A DNA stretch of 64,000 nucleotides. Source: Hydrogenophaga taeniospiralis CCUG 15921 (GTDB taxonomy: Bacteria; Pseudomonadota; Gammaproteobacteria; Burkholderiales; Burkholderiaceae_C). How positions within the stretch are numbered: the first letter of the stretch is position 1; each line of letters starts with the position of its first letter. The notes below the pieces were generated by a model. That model was not told where the DNA came from. It saw only the letters and a program-made list of their open reading frames with translations, and ran no database searches. Location: positions 22,126 to 86,125 of the forward strand of contig NZ_BCWR01000002.1 of the NCBI RefSeq assembly GCF_001592305.1. Reading direction: 5' to 3'. The translations under genes were made by a program, and so were the position numbers. Below are positions 16,141-24,275 of this stretch, in pieces.

Positions 16141-18173
16141 ATGGCCGAAGCCGAGGACGTGATCACCGACGTGGCCCGGCACGCCACCGTTTTCACGCAG
16201 GCCCTGTGGCGACGGCACCGGGCCCAGGCGCCCGCCCCGCCCCAGACCCTGCTGGCGGACGTGGCGCCGCGGCTGGACCTGCTGATCGAGGCGGTGTTCG
16301 GCACCTCGTACCGCTTGCGCACGGCGCAAACGCCGGCCCGCCCCACCCTGCTCGCCCAGACGTTCCAGCGCGAAGCCTTCCCGCGCGCGCGCGCCGCGCT
16401 GCCGGCCACCGATGGCCAGTGCATCTGGTTGCCACCCGACACCGGCCTCGCCGACGCCACGCTGGCCATGGACCGCTTTCGCACCCTGGCCCTGGTGCAG
16501 GCCATGCGGGCGAGCCGGGGCAGCGCCGCCGGCCCGGGCCCCGGTGCCTCGCCACTGGTGCTCGACCTCTACCTGTTGATCGAAGCCGTGGCGGCCGACG
16601 CGGCGCTGGCGCGGCTGTTGCCCGGCATGGCGAGGGCCTTGAACAGCCTGCGCAGCGCCGCGCTCGCGGCCCGCCCTCCTTTGTCGCAGTTCACCGCGTC
16701 GCGCCGCCCGCTGGAAGCCTGGGTGCGCGACTTGATCGCGCAGCCTTGCGAGGGGCCGAATGTGCACGCACCCATCCACACGTCGCCGGAAGAATCGGCC
16801 TGCATCGCACACCTCCTCGCGGCCGAAATGGTCCGCGACCTACCCAGCGCCGGGCGCCTGGGCCCATCGCCCCTGTTCCGCGACAGCTGGACCGGCGAGC
16901 TGCGCCCGCCCGGCGCGGCCACGGGCTCACCGCTGGCGGGCAATGACGCGGTCGACAACGCCACCACCCGCGCGCCGCGCAGCGCACGCCTGACGCGCCG
17001 CCCCGAGGTGCGCGAAGGCACCGAGCAGGAAGATCAGAAGACGCCGGGCGCGTGGATGATCCCGCCCGACGTGCCGCACGAACAGGCCGAGGACCCGTTC
17101 GGTTTGCAGCGGCCCACCGATCGAGACCAGTCGGCGGGCGCCGACGAGTTCGCCGACCTGGTCTCGGAGCTGGCGCAGGCGCGGCTGGTCTGGACCCCGG
17201 GCCAGGCCCCGGAGGTGCTGCTCTCCGATGACCCGCCGGCCGTGCGGCCCCGACACACCAGCGCCACCGCATCCGACAACCCGCAACAGTTCTGCTACCC
17301 CGAGTGGGACTGGCGGACAGCGGCCTACCGCCACCCCGGCGCCACGGTGCGGCTGCGCGAGGCACCGGCCGGCACACAGCGATGGGTGGACGACACCCTG
17401 GCCGCGCACCACGCGCTGCTCGGCGCCATCCGCCAGCGTTCGCGGCCCTGCGCCCGCAGCGCACGCTGCGGCGCCGCCAGACCGACGGCGACGACATCGA
17501 CCTTGAAGCCTGCGTGGAAGGCCTGGCGAACCTGCGCGCCGGCTGGCCGATGGCCGACGACCTGTATTGCTCGCAGCAGCGCACCCGGCGAGACATGGCC
17601 ATCCTGATCCTCATCGACGTCAGCGGCTCCACCGACGGCTGGATTTCGAACAGCCGGCGAGTCATCGACGTCGAGCGCGAGGCCCTGCTGCTGGTATGCA
17701 TCGCCCTCGGGGCGATGGGCGAGCCCTTCGCGGTGCAGGCCTTCTCGGGCAACGGGCCCGCCGCCGTGAGCCTCTGGGACATCAAGCGCTTCGACGAGCC
17801 CTACAGCCCCGCCGTGGCGCTGCGCATCGCGGCCCTCGAACCCGATCAGTACACGCGCACCGGCGCCGCCCTGCGCCACGCCAGCGCCACGCTCATGCGC
17901 GAAGGCGCCACACACCGGTTGCTGCTACTCCTGTCCGACGGCAAACCCAACGACTGCGATGTCTACGAAGGCCGCTACGGCATCGAAGACACCCGCCAGG
18001 CCGTGACCGAAGCCAGGCTGCAGGGCATCTCGCCGTTCTGCCTGGCTGTGGACCGCCAGGCCGCCAGCTACCTGCCCGCCGTGTTTGGTGCTCAGCACCA
18101 CGCCTTGCTGCAGACGCCGGCCTCGTTGCCCACCGTGTTGCTCGACTGGATGCAGCGGCTGGTGAAGTCGTGA
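16141..18173 (+). pseudogene. norD: norD, activation protein with VWA domain, interrupted by a frameshift
   Basis: The N-terminal part (residues 1 to about 432) is open from 16141. The conserved C-terminal von Willebrand A part continues one frame away and contains the MIDAS motif DVSGSTDGW and a threonine/aspartate region (LLLLLSDGKPND). Reading must move by one base near 17437-17441, where CAG CG-TTC GCG GCC suggests loss of one T. Corrected length would be about 677 aa, compatible with NorD. It may be a true mutation or a sequence error. If real, NorQ would lack its partner and cNOR maturation could fail. Confidence 0.8.
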
Positions 18174-18193
18174 GCCTTTTTTGAAAGCCCCCC

Positions 18194-18892
18194 ATGCACA
18201 CCTTCAAGATCTACCGCTACGACCCGGACCTCGACGCCAAGCCCACCATGCAGACGCTGGAGCTCGACGTCCACCCCGGCGATCGCATGTTGCTCGACGT
18301 GCTCATGCGCCTCAAGGCGCTGGACCCGAGCCTGTCGTTTCGGCGCTCCTGCCGTGAAGGCATCTGCGGCTCGGACGCCATGAACATCAACGGCAAGAAC
18401 GGACTGGCTTGCGTCACCAACATGAACACGCTGCCGCGCGTGGTGACGCTCAAACCCTTGCCAGGCCTGCCGGTGATCCGCGATCTGATCGTCGACATGA
18501 CCGGGTTTTTCAAGCAGTACCACTCGATCAGGCCCTTCCTCATCAACGAAGCGCCCGCCCCGGAGCGGGAACGCCTGCAGTCCACCGAGCAGCGCGAAGA
18601 GCTCAACGGGCTGTACGAATGCATCCTGTGTGCGTGCTGCTCATCGGCGTGTCCGAGCTTCTGGTGGAACCCGGACAAATACGTCGGGCCGGCCGGCCTG
18701 TTGCAGGCCTACCGCTTTCTCGTCGACAGCCGCGACACGGCCACCGCCGAGCGGCTGGACTACCTCGACGACCCTTTTCGCCTGTTCCGATGCCGCTCGA
18801 TCCTGAACTGCGTCGACGTGTGCCCTAAGGGCCTGCTGCCCGCGGGGGCCATCAGCAAGATCAAGACGATGATGGCGCGACGCAGCCTCTAG
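18194..18892 (+). CDS. Extra succinate dehydrogenase/fumarate reductase iron-sulfur subunit
   Basis: A 232-aa SdhB-family protein. It keeps the 2Fe-2S motif CREGICGSDA with a later Cys (NGLACVTN), the 4Fe-4S motif CILCACCSSACP and the 3Fe-4S motif CRSILNCVDVCP, so all clusters should form. Neighbouring sdhC, sdhD or sdhA genes are absent. It lies 20 nt after norD on the same strand, so it appears to ride in the nor operon. It could be a spare subunit for complex II or an electron carrier recruited for NO metabolism. The main sdh operon must be elsewhere. Confidence 0.85.
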   Translation: MHTFKIYRYDPDLDAKPTMQTLELDVHPGDRMLLDVLMRLKALDPSLSFRRSCREGICGSDAMNINGKNGLACVTNMNTLPRVVTLKPLPGLPVIRDLIVDMTGFFKQYHSIRPFLINEAPAPERERLQSTEQREELNGLYECILCACCSSACPSFWWNPDKYVGPAGLLQAYRFLVDSRDTATAERLDYLDDPFRLFRCRSILNCVDVCPKGLLPAGAISKIKTMMARRSL

Positions 18893-18960
18893 CCTGCAGC
18901 CGCAGCTGTTGCGGCATAGCCGAGGGCTTCGGAGAGTGCGGCTGGCGGGAGTGGGGTCAT
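18889..18960 (-). pseudogene. Stub of modE (duplicated 5' end)
   Basis: Read leftward from 18960, the DNA encodes MTPLPPAALSEALGYA and then runs to a stop in the tail of the sdhB-like gene. The real modE starts MTPPPLHAALSEALGHAISD. At DNA level the block AGGGCTTCGGAGAG and the start GGGGTCAT are shared. Homology stops after about 50 bp, so this is a dead fragment marking a rearrangement. Confidence 0.65.
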
Positions 18961-19077
18961 CGGAAAGCTGTTTGGCGTGCAATGGTTGGCGAGGTGATCG
19001 CGGCTGTTGGGATTGGGACCACGAAAGCGCAAAGGTGTGCTGTCTGCAGCGCCCAACGCTCGATGCAGGTCGCTACC

Positions 19078-19320
19078 TCATGTCTTTGCTCTCGCTTGAC
19101 CGATGGCGAATGTGGCCTTGCGGATGAGGCCTGCATGGACGTCGTAAAGGCAGATCATCTTGATGCGCTCCAAGCCGCCAGGGGCGCACGTGGCCAGCCA
19201 TGCTTCGAGATCGCGGCGGTTGTACACATCAAGTTGTTGCTGCATGACGCGCTCAACGGGGATCTGCAGCGAACGGTCTTTTCGATGGAAGTCAGCATGA
19301 GCTTGCAAGTTATATGGCAT
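19078..19320 (-). pseudogene. Nuclear transport factor 2 (SnoaL-like) family remnant with internal deletion
   Basis: The frame reads PVERVMQQQLDVYNRRDLEA (typical start of an NTF2/SnoaL-like fold), then jumps within a few residues to IKMICLYDVHAGLIRKATFA, which is the last strand of the same fold. About 70 residues of the middle are missing, so the fold cannot form and the reading frame survives by chance. Known family members are about 110-130 aa. It lies at the edge of the low-GC patch. Confidence 0.65.
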
Positions 19321-19861
19321 TTGCCTTGCCGGAATATCTTTCAAGATATGCAACTGTTTCCGGCTTTAGATAGTTAACAATGCGCTTGAACTCAGCCACC
19401 GATTGCTCTGACCCTTCAGCATATAAAACTGCAAGCCATGTTGGCTCTATTGCCCTGCGATCAATCTCAATCTCAGATTTTAATGCCTTGTACATTCCTC
19501 TTACCAGCCGTGTGTTGCGTCCGACGTTGATAAGCTTTTCAGCCTGTCTAGCAGTCCCTTTAGGTGAGGTGCCATACAATACGCGTAAGTCGTCTATATT
19601 TCTACGCCAATTTTCTTGTAGCTCTTCGTCAGATTCTTCAGCGTCAATTGAATACATCAGAGCCAACGTATACCTTGGAACATCAAGCTTTTCGCTTAAC
19701 GAATTTATGGTGCTTTTTATCAACTCAGCTGGAATATTTCTGCAAAATTTTGAACCCTCATAGAAAGCAATGGATGAATCCATAACAACCCCGTTTAAAC
19801 AACGAATTACATCTTCGATTGTTTTCGGTTTTTTTACAAACTCCTCTTCCACAAGCTCCAT
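19310..19861 (-). CDS. Hypothetical protein, 183 aa, low-GC patch
   Basis: An uninterrupted 183-aa frame with clearly lower GC than its surroundings and normal-looking codon use (MELVEEEFVKKPKTIEDVIR at the start). It is acidic, mostly helical in appearance, with no signal peptide or membrane segment. I do not recognise a family. The three following minus-strand genes have similar composition, so all may have arrived together. Its 3' end meets the broken NTF2-like remnant. Confidence 0.6.
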   Translation of the reverse strand: MELVEEEFVKKPKTIEDVIRCLNGVVMDSSIAFYEGSKFCRNIPAELIKSTINSLSEKLDVPRYTLALMYSIDAEESDEELQENWRRNIDDLRVLYGTSPKGTARQAEKLINVGRNTRLVRGMYKALKSEIEIDRRAIEPTWLAVLYAEGSEQSVAEFKRIVNYLKPETVAYLERYSGKANAI

Positions 19862-19997
19862 GATGCGCTCTTTTCATACAACATTTAGCACAACGGCAGT
19901 TTGCAAGCAGTGCGATGTGGAATATTTTTCATAGCAAAACCACATAAACACTATTTGCAAAATATCTAGCCACACAGTGGTGTGTTGCCGCGCTTTA

Positions 19998-20330
19998 TTA
20001 TGCGTCTTTACCGTGAAATCGCTCCCACGCCAAGCTTTCAATTTTTCCCGTCAATTCTCGACCAGATTCATCTAGCAGCTTATACATTTCTTGATGGCAA
20101 CTTATAGCGGCACTCCCCTCAAGTCCAAGAAGAACAGTATACAAAGCGTCAGTGAGCGCCTCAGATACAAGACTTTTTGTCATTTCAATTTGACGTGGAC
20201 TAAAACCTGCAGCTTGCAGGCGCCCAACTCGGGATATATCCGAACTCTCGGAAAAGTAAGCCTTTTCGATGTACTCCTTGAGCTCCCAAAATTCTTGAAC
20301 GAACAACTCAGGCGTCATGGTCTGCTCCAT
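19998..20330 (-). CDS. Hypothetical small acidic protein
   Basis: About 110 aa from 20330 (20318 is an alternative; a longer frame from 20411 overlaps the upstream gene). The sequence begins MEQTMTPELFVQEFWELKEY, is helical, soluble and low in GC, and I do not recognise the family. It lies immediately downstream of a frameshifted gene and overlaps its end by about 16 nt, so they were probably one operon. Size and clustering resemble immunity-protein arrays of polymorphic toxin loci, but no toxin gene is present. Confidence 0.5.
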   Translation of the reverse strand: MEQTMTPELFVQEFWELKEYIEKAYFSESSDISRVGRLQAAGFSPRQIEMTKSLVSEALTDALYTVLLGLEGSAAISCHQEMYKLLDESGRELTGKIESLAWERFHGKDA

Positions 20331-20711
20331 ATGATTGAAGGGTTGGGTGTCAACATCGCAGGCTTGCCTACTTCCTGAGTTTGGGGTTCGCTTTCCAAGA
20401 GATTGCTCCAATCTTCAGCCACTCCGAAGTCTTCAGTTGGTTGGTAGTAGCGCGTTAGTGCAAAGTCTCCCAACTCCTGAACATCGCCCGATGAGAGCAA
20501 TGATTGCAACTGTGGAGAAAGCGGCCCCCCCTTCATATGGATCGCGGAGCGAGTGTCGATTCGTCTCGATAAAAGAGATCAATAGCTTGGATTCATCTTG
20601 TGTGAGTGCGAGCCGAAGCAACGGCGCTAGTTCGCGCTCGAATGAATCCGAGTCGAATACGAAGACTTTGTGCGAATAGCTCAACCTGTGCTCCCGGACG
20701 CCTAACACCAA
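20315..20711 (-). pseudogene. Hypothetical protein split by a frameshift in a G7 run
   Basis: The frame from 20711 (MVLGVREHRLSYSHKVFVFD) runs well up to NRHSLRDPYEGG. At a run of seven C on the plus strand (about 20525-20531, G7 in the coding strand) sense then passes to another frame, which continues PLSPQLQSLLSSGDVQELGD to TRYYQPTEDFGV. With six G the product is one protein of about 132 aa. It may be slippage, a decayed gene or a sequencing error. The family is not recognised. Confidence 0.6.
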
Positions 20712-20773
20712 GCTCAGCCGCAGTTTGTACGTTGCTGAAGCAACTTACCAAGTGATTTACCACTACTTTGGAG

Positions 20774-21280
20774 CTAAACAGATTGATAATTGCTTACCCC
20801 AATATATCTATCGTAATTTTTCTTTTCCTCTTCTGTTTCGAGCCTACTTCTGGTAACTCTAATAGTAAATCCACCCCTCATACTCTCCTGGGAATCAATA
20901 ACCATCCAATCAAAAACATCCTCAGGGTCAAATCCGATTCTTTTGCCAACGTGATGCCATTTTTCAAAACCTTCAGGAACTTCAAAGAATACACCTGAAA
21001 GCATATTTTCATCTTTATGAAATACCACTTCTGACAGCCACAAATAGAATAAGAAGTCATTCCCTTCTTCAGACAGATCAGGATCACGAAAACGTAATTT
21101 AGCCATATAGACTGGCTCTTCAGACCTCTTAACCAGCTCAACAAACTGATCTATCGTGTCAGCACACATAGCATGCGCTTCTTCGACCTCTGGATCGTTT
21201 TTGTGAATAGTTCGAAAAATTGGTTCCATTTTTTCACTCAGCTTTGATGTAGACGACTCATCACCGAATATGCCCGGCAA
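20774..21280 (-). CDS. DUF2314 domain protein
   Basis: A protein of up to 168 aa (possible later start at 21229, MEPIFRTIHKNDPEVEEAH). The C-terminal two thirds match DUF2314 (YegJ-like): AKLRFRDPD, then LWLSEVVF, SGVFFEVPEGFEKW, and DVFDWMVIDSQESMRGGFTI. The domain is soluble and of unknown function. Such genes often appear among immunity-like clusters in polymorphic toxin regions. GC is low compared with the flanking modA. Confidence 0.7.
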   Translation of the reverse strand: MPGIFGDESSTSKLSEKMEPIFRTIHKNDPEVEEAHAMCADTIDQFVELVKRSEEPVYMAKLRFRDPDLSEEGNDFLFYLWLSEVVFHKDENMLSGVFFEVPEGFEKWHHVGKRIGFDPEDVFDWMVIDSQESMRGGFTIRVTRSRLETEEEKKNYDRYIGVSNYQSV

Positions 21281-21562
21281 CTATCGGATAACGTGGCCAC
21301 TGACAGCCAAAAAGTTCATTTGAAATCGTGGGCCCATCTTCTTATCATGGATAAGTATCCAGATACAACAAAACCGCCAAAGTCGCCGCCGCTGTCTTTG
21401 GGCTCCATGAGAGAAGCGACCTACTTCGACCAACCCGCCCGCCGCATGCACTATAGCCCGGTGCAGCCTTTCGGGTTCAGGTTCTCGTGTGCTTTGCCGT
21501 TTGAAGCCCTCCCAATTCTGGGTATCACCGAGCATGCGCCGCGACAGCCCAAGCCTTGATAC
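21281..21562. other. Boundary between the low-GC patch and the mod operon, no confident gene
   Basis: About 280 bp with mixed composition. A plus-strand frame of 88 codons exists (21293-21559), but its sequence shows no conserved features and its composition changes midway, so I do not call it a gene. GC rises to the chromosomal level at about 21.4 kb, which I take as the right edge of the patch. Confidence 0.4.
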
Positions 21563-21589
21563 ACTCGCTATTCCATTTTGGGATAGCGA
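21563..21589 (+). promoter_or_regulatory. Probable ModE operator before modA
   Basis: A perfect inverted repeat, CTCGCTAT - 11 nt - ATAGCGAG. The half-site resembles known ModE boxes (CGCTATA/TATAGCG). It lies 47 bp before the modA ATG, a good position for repression by the ModE encoded at 11861-12631. Confidence 0.7.
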
Positions 21590-21635
21590 GCGCTCGCCGT
21601 CCTGCAACCGTCCCAGCAAACCGCCCGAGATCCCC

Positions 21636-22391
21636 ATGCGCCTACCCTCCCTTCCCCTCGCCGCCCTGCTCTTCGCCACGCTAGCCCACAGCGCCACCCA
21701 GGCCGCCGAAGCCCAGGTGGCGGTGGCGGCCAACTTCGCCGAGCCGATCAAGGCCATCGCTGCCGTGCTGGAAAAGACCACGGGGCACACGCTGAAGATT
21801 ACGCTGGGCTCCACCGGCAAGCTCTATGCGCAGATCAGGAACGGCGCGCCGTTTGACCTGTTGCTGGCGGCCGACGCCAAGACACCCGAGGCACTGGAGA
21901 AAGAGGGTTTGACGCAGCCGGGCAGCCGCTTCACCTACGCCACCGGCAAGCTGGTGCTGTGGTCGGCCAGCGCCACCACGGTGGATGCGCGGGGCGACGT
22001 GCTCAAAAGCCCCGGCCTGGGCAAGGTGGCCCACGCTGCGCCCAAGCTGGCGCCCTACGGCGCGGCGGCGGTGCAGGCGATGGACCGGCTGGGCCTGAGC
22101 GCCGCGCTCGCGCCGAAGCTGGTGCAGGGCGAGAGCATCGGCCAGACCTACAGCTTCGTGCACACCGGCAACGCCGCGGTGGGCTTTGTGGCGATGTCGC
22201 AGGTGCTGGAGGGCGGGCGGCTCAAGGACGGCTCGATGTGGGTGGTGCCGCAGGCGCTCTACGACCCGATCCGGCAGGACGCAGTATTGCTCAAACGCGG
22301 TGCGGGCAATGAAGCGGCCCAGGCGCTGCTGGCGCTGCTCAAGAGCCCGAACGTCAAAGACCTGATCCGCTCGTACGGCTATACGCCATGA
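21636..22391 (+). CDS. modA: Molybdate ABC transporter substrate-binding protein
   Basis: A 251-aa periplasmic protein with a signal peptide (MRLPSLPLAALLFATLAHSA, then TQAAEAQ). The mature chain begins QVAVAANFAEPIKAI. It has GSTGKLYAQIRNGAPFDLLL and GESIGQTYSFVHTGNAAVGF, classic ModA oxyanion-binding regions. The start ATG at 21636 follows a GAGATC-type weak SD. It delivers molybdate to ModB. A dispersed repeat begins at its stop codon and separates it from modB by 112 bp. Confidence 0.93.
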   Translation: MRLPSLPLAALLFATLAHSATQAAEAQVAVAANFAEPIKAIAAVLEKTTGHTLKITLGSTGKLYAQIRNGAPFDLLLAADAKTPEALEKEGLTQPGSRFTYATGKLVLWSASATTVDARGDVLKSPGLGKVAHAAPKLAPYGAAAVQAMDRLGLSAALAPKLVQGESIGQTYSFVHTGNAAVGFVAMSQVLEGGRLKDGSMWVVPQALYDPIRQDAVLLKRGAGNEAAQALLALLKSPNVKDLIRSYGYTP

Positions 22392-22478
22392 ACCACCCCC
22401 GCCGCGCTGCGCGCGACCCCCTCCAGGGGGCAACCCGATGCGCCCCGGCCAAGCCCGTTGCGCCGGGTTCTGGGGCAA
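22389..22478 (+). repeat. Dispersed C-rich repeat, copy 3
   Basis: It begins at the modA TGA: an ACCACCCCCGCCGCGCTG box, GCGCGACCCCCT/AGGGGGC hairpin, GATGCG, then a diverged second hairpin (GGCCAAGCCCG...CGGG). It lies inside the mod operon, so it must be transcribed through. Confidence 0.75.
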
Positions 22479-22503
22479 ACCACGCCTGCCAACATAGACC
22501 CCC

Positions 22504-23187
22504 ATGCTGCTGACCCCTGCCGATCTCCAGGCCATCGGGCTGACTTTGAAGGTCGCCACGCTGACCACGGCCATCCTGCTGCTGCTGGGTGTGCCACTGG
22601 CCTGGTGGCTGGCGCGCACGCGCTCGTGGCTCAAGACGCCGCTGGCCACGGTGGTGGCGCTGCCCATCGTGCTGCCGCCTTCTGTGCTGGGCTTCTACTT
22701 GCTGGTGGCCATGGGGCCGAACGGCCCGGTCGGCCAATGGACGCAGGCGCTTGGCCTGGGTCTGCTGCCCTTCAGCTTCACGGGCCTTGTGGTGGCCTCG
22801 GTGTTCTATTCGCTGCCGTTCATGGTGCAGCCGGTGCACAACGCCATGGAGGCCATGGGCAACCGCCCGCTGGAGGTGGCGGCCAGCCTGCGGGCTTCGC
22901 CGCTGGACACGTTTTTCAGCGTCGTGCTGCCGCTGTGCCGCCCCGGGCTGGTCACGGGCGTCATCATGAGCTTTGCCCACACGGTGGGCGAGTTCGGCGT
23001 GGTGCTCATGGTGGGTGGCAACATCCCGGGCGAAACGCGCGTGGCCTCGGTGCAGATCTACGATCACGTGGAGGCGCTGGAATACGGCGAGGCCCACCGC
23101 CTGGCCGCCGTGTTGCTGGTGTTTTCGTTTGCCGTGCTGCTGGCTTTGCAGCTCTACAACGCGCGCCGCCGCCGGAGTGCCTCATGA
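22504..23187 (+). CDS. modB: Molybdate ABC transporter permease
   Basis: A 227-aa inner-membrane protein with five to six predicted helices. The EAA-type cytoplasmic loop ([20 protein letters not shown]) contacts the ATPase, and [20 protein letters not shown] is highly typical of ModB. The last codons overlap the modC start (ATGA), so the two are coupled. It forms the channel for molybdate uptake. Confidence 0.93.
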   Translation: MLLTPADLQAIGLTLKVATLTTAILLLLGVPLAWWLARTRSWLKTPLATVVALPIVLPPSVLGFYLLVAMGPNGPVGQWTQALGLGLLPFSFTGLVVASVFYSLPFMVQPVHNAMEAMGNRPLEVAASLRASPLDTFFSVVLPLCRPGLVTGVIMSFAHTVGEFGVVLMVGGNIPGETRVASVQIYDHVEALEYGEAHRLAAVLLVFSFAVLLALQLYNARRRRSAS

Positions 23188-24275
23188 CCTCCGGACTGAC
23201 CCTGCAAACCCGGCTGGCGCGCGGCGCCTTCACGCTGGTCCTGGACCTCACGCTGCCGGGCCGCGGGCTGACCGCGCTGTTTGGCGCCTCGGGCTCGGGC
23301 AAGACCACCTGCCTGCGCGTGCTCGCCGGCCTGGAGCCCACGACCAGCGGGCGCCTGAGCGTGGGCGGCGAGCTGTGGCAAGACAGCGCCCAGGGGCTGT
23401 TCGTGCCGCCGCACCGGCGCGCGCTGGGCTATGTGTTTCAGGAGGCCAGCCTGTTCGACCACCTCAGCGTGCAGGACAACATCCGCTTCGGCTACCGCCG
23501 CACGCCCGCCGCGCAGCGCCGCTACGGCTGGGACCACGGCCTGGCGCTGCTGGGCATCGGCCACCTGCTGCGGCGCATGCCGCACGAACTCTCGGGCGGC
23601 GAGCGCCAGCGCGTGGCCATGGCCCGGGCGCTGGCCGCCAGCCCGCGCGTGCTGCTGATGGACGAGCCCCTGGCCGCACTGGACGCGCCGCGCAAGGCCG
23701 AGATCCTGCCCTGGCTGGAGCAGTTGCACCAGACGCTGGACATCCCGGTGGTCTACGTGACGCACTCGGTGGACGAGGTGGCGCGCCTGGCCGACCACGT
23801 GGTGCTGCTGGAGCAGGGCCGGGTGCTGGCGCAAGGGCCGGTGCTGGAGCTGATGACCCGCGCCGACCTGCCGCTGGCCCACGGCGACAGCGCTGGCGCG
23901 CTGGTGGAAGCGCTCACCTGCGGCCTGCAGAGCGACAGCGGCCTGTGTGAACTGCGCTTTGACGGCGGCACGCTGCTGCTGCCGCAAACCCGCGCCACAC
24001 CGCTGCCGGACCGCACGCCGGTGCGCGTGCGCATCCAGGCGCGGGACGTGAGCCTGTCGCTGGCGTTGCCGCAGCAGACCAGCGTGCTCAACTGCCTGCC
24101 GGCCACCGTGGCCGACGTGAGCGAGGACGGCCCGGGCCAGGTGCTGGTGGGCCTGCGGCTGGGGCTGGAAACGCGCCTGCTCTCGCGCATCAGCCGGCTC
24201 TCTTGCGAGCGGCTGGGCATCGCGCCCGGCCTGCCGGTGTATGCGCAGATCAAAGGCGTAGCGATGGTTCGCTGA
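23184..24275 (+). CDS. modC: Molybdate ABC transporter ATP-binding protein
   Basis: A 363-aa ATPase. Walker A is GASGSGKTT (about residues 34-42), Q-loop VFQEASLF, signature LSGGERQR, Walker [13 protein letters not shown], and switch His in VTHSVDE. The C-terminal part (about 290-360) is a TOBE/molbindin domain ([20 protein letters not shown]), a mark of ModC. The last 26 bp overlap the end of the convergent hydroxyproline dehydrogenase gene. Confidence 0.93.
   Translation: MTSGLTLQTRLARGAFTLVLDLTLPGRGLTALFGASGSGKTTCLRVLAGLEPTTSGRLSVGGELWQDSAQGLFVPPHRRALGYVFQEASLFDHLSVQDNIRFGYRRTPAAQRRYGWDHGLALLGIGHLLRRMPHELSGGERQRVAMARALAASPRVLLMDEPLAALDAPRKAEILPWLEQLHQTLDIPVVYVTHSVDEVARLADHVVLLEQGRVLAQGPVLELMTRADLPLAHGDSAGALVEALTCGLQSDSGLCELRFDGGTLLLPQTRATPLPDRTPVRVRIQARDVSLSLALPQQTSVLNCLPATVADVSEDGPGQVLVGLRLGLETRLLSRISRLSCERLGIAPGLPVYAQIKGVAMVR

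Noticed and set aside
21293..21559. An 88-codon plus-strand frame before modA
   Set aside because: It has no SD, no conserved motifs, and crosses the composition boundary of the accessory patch.
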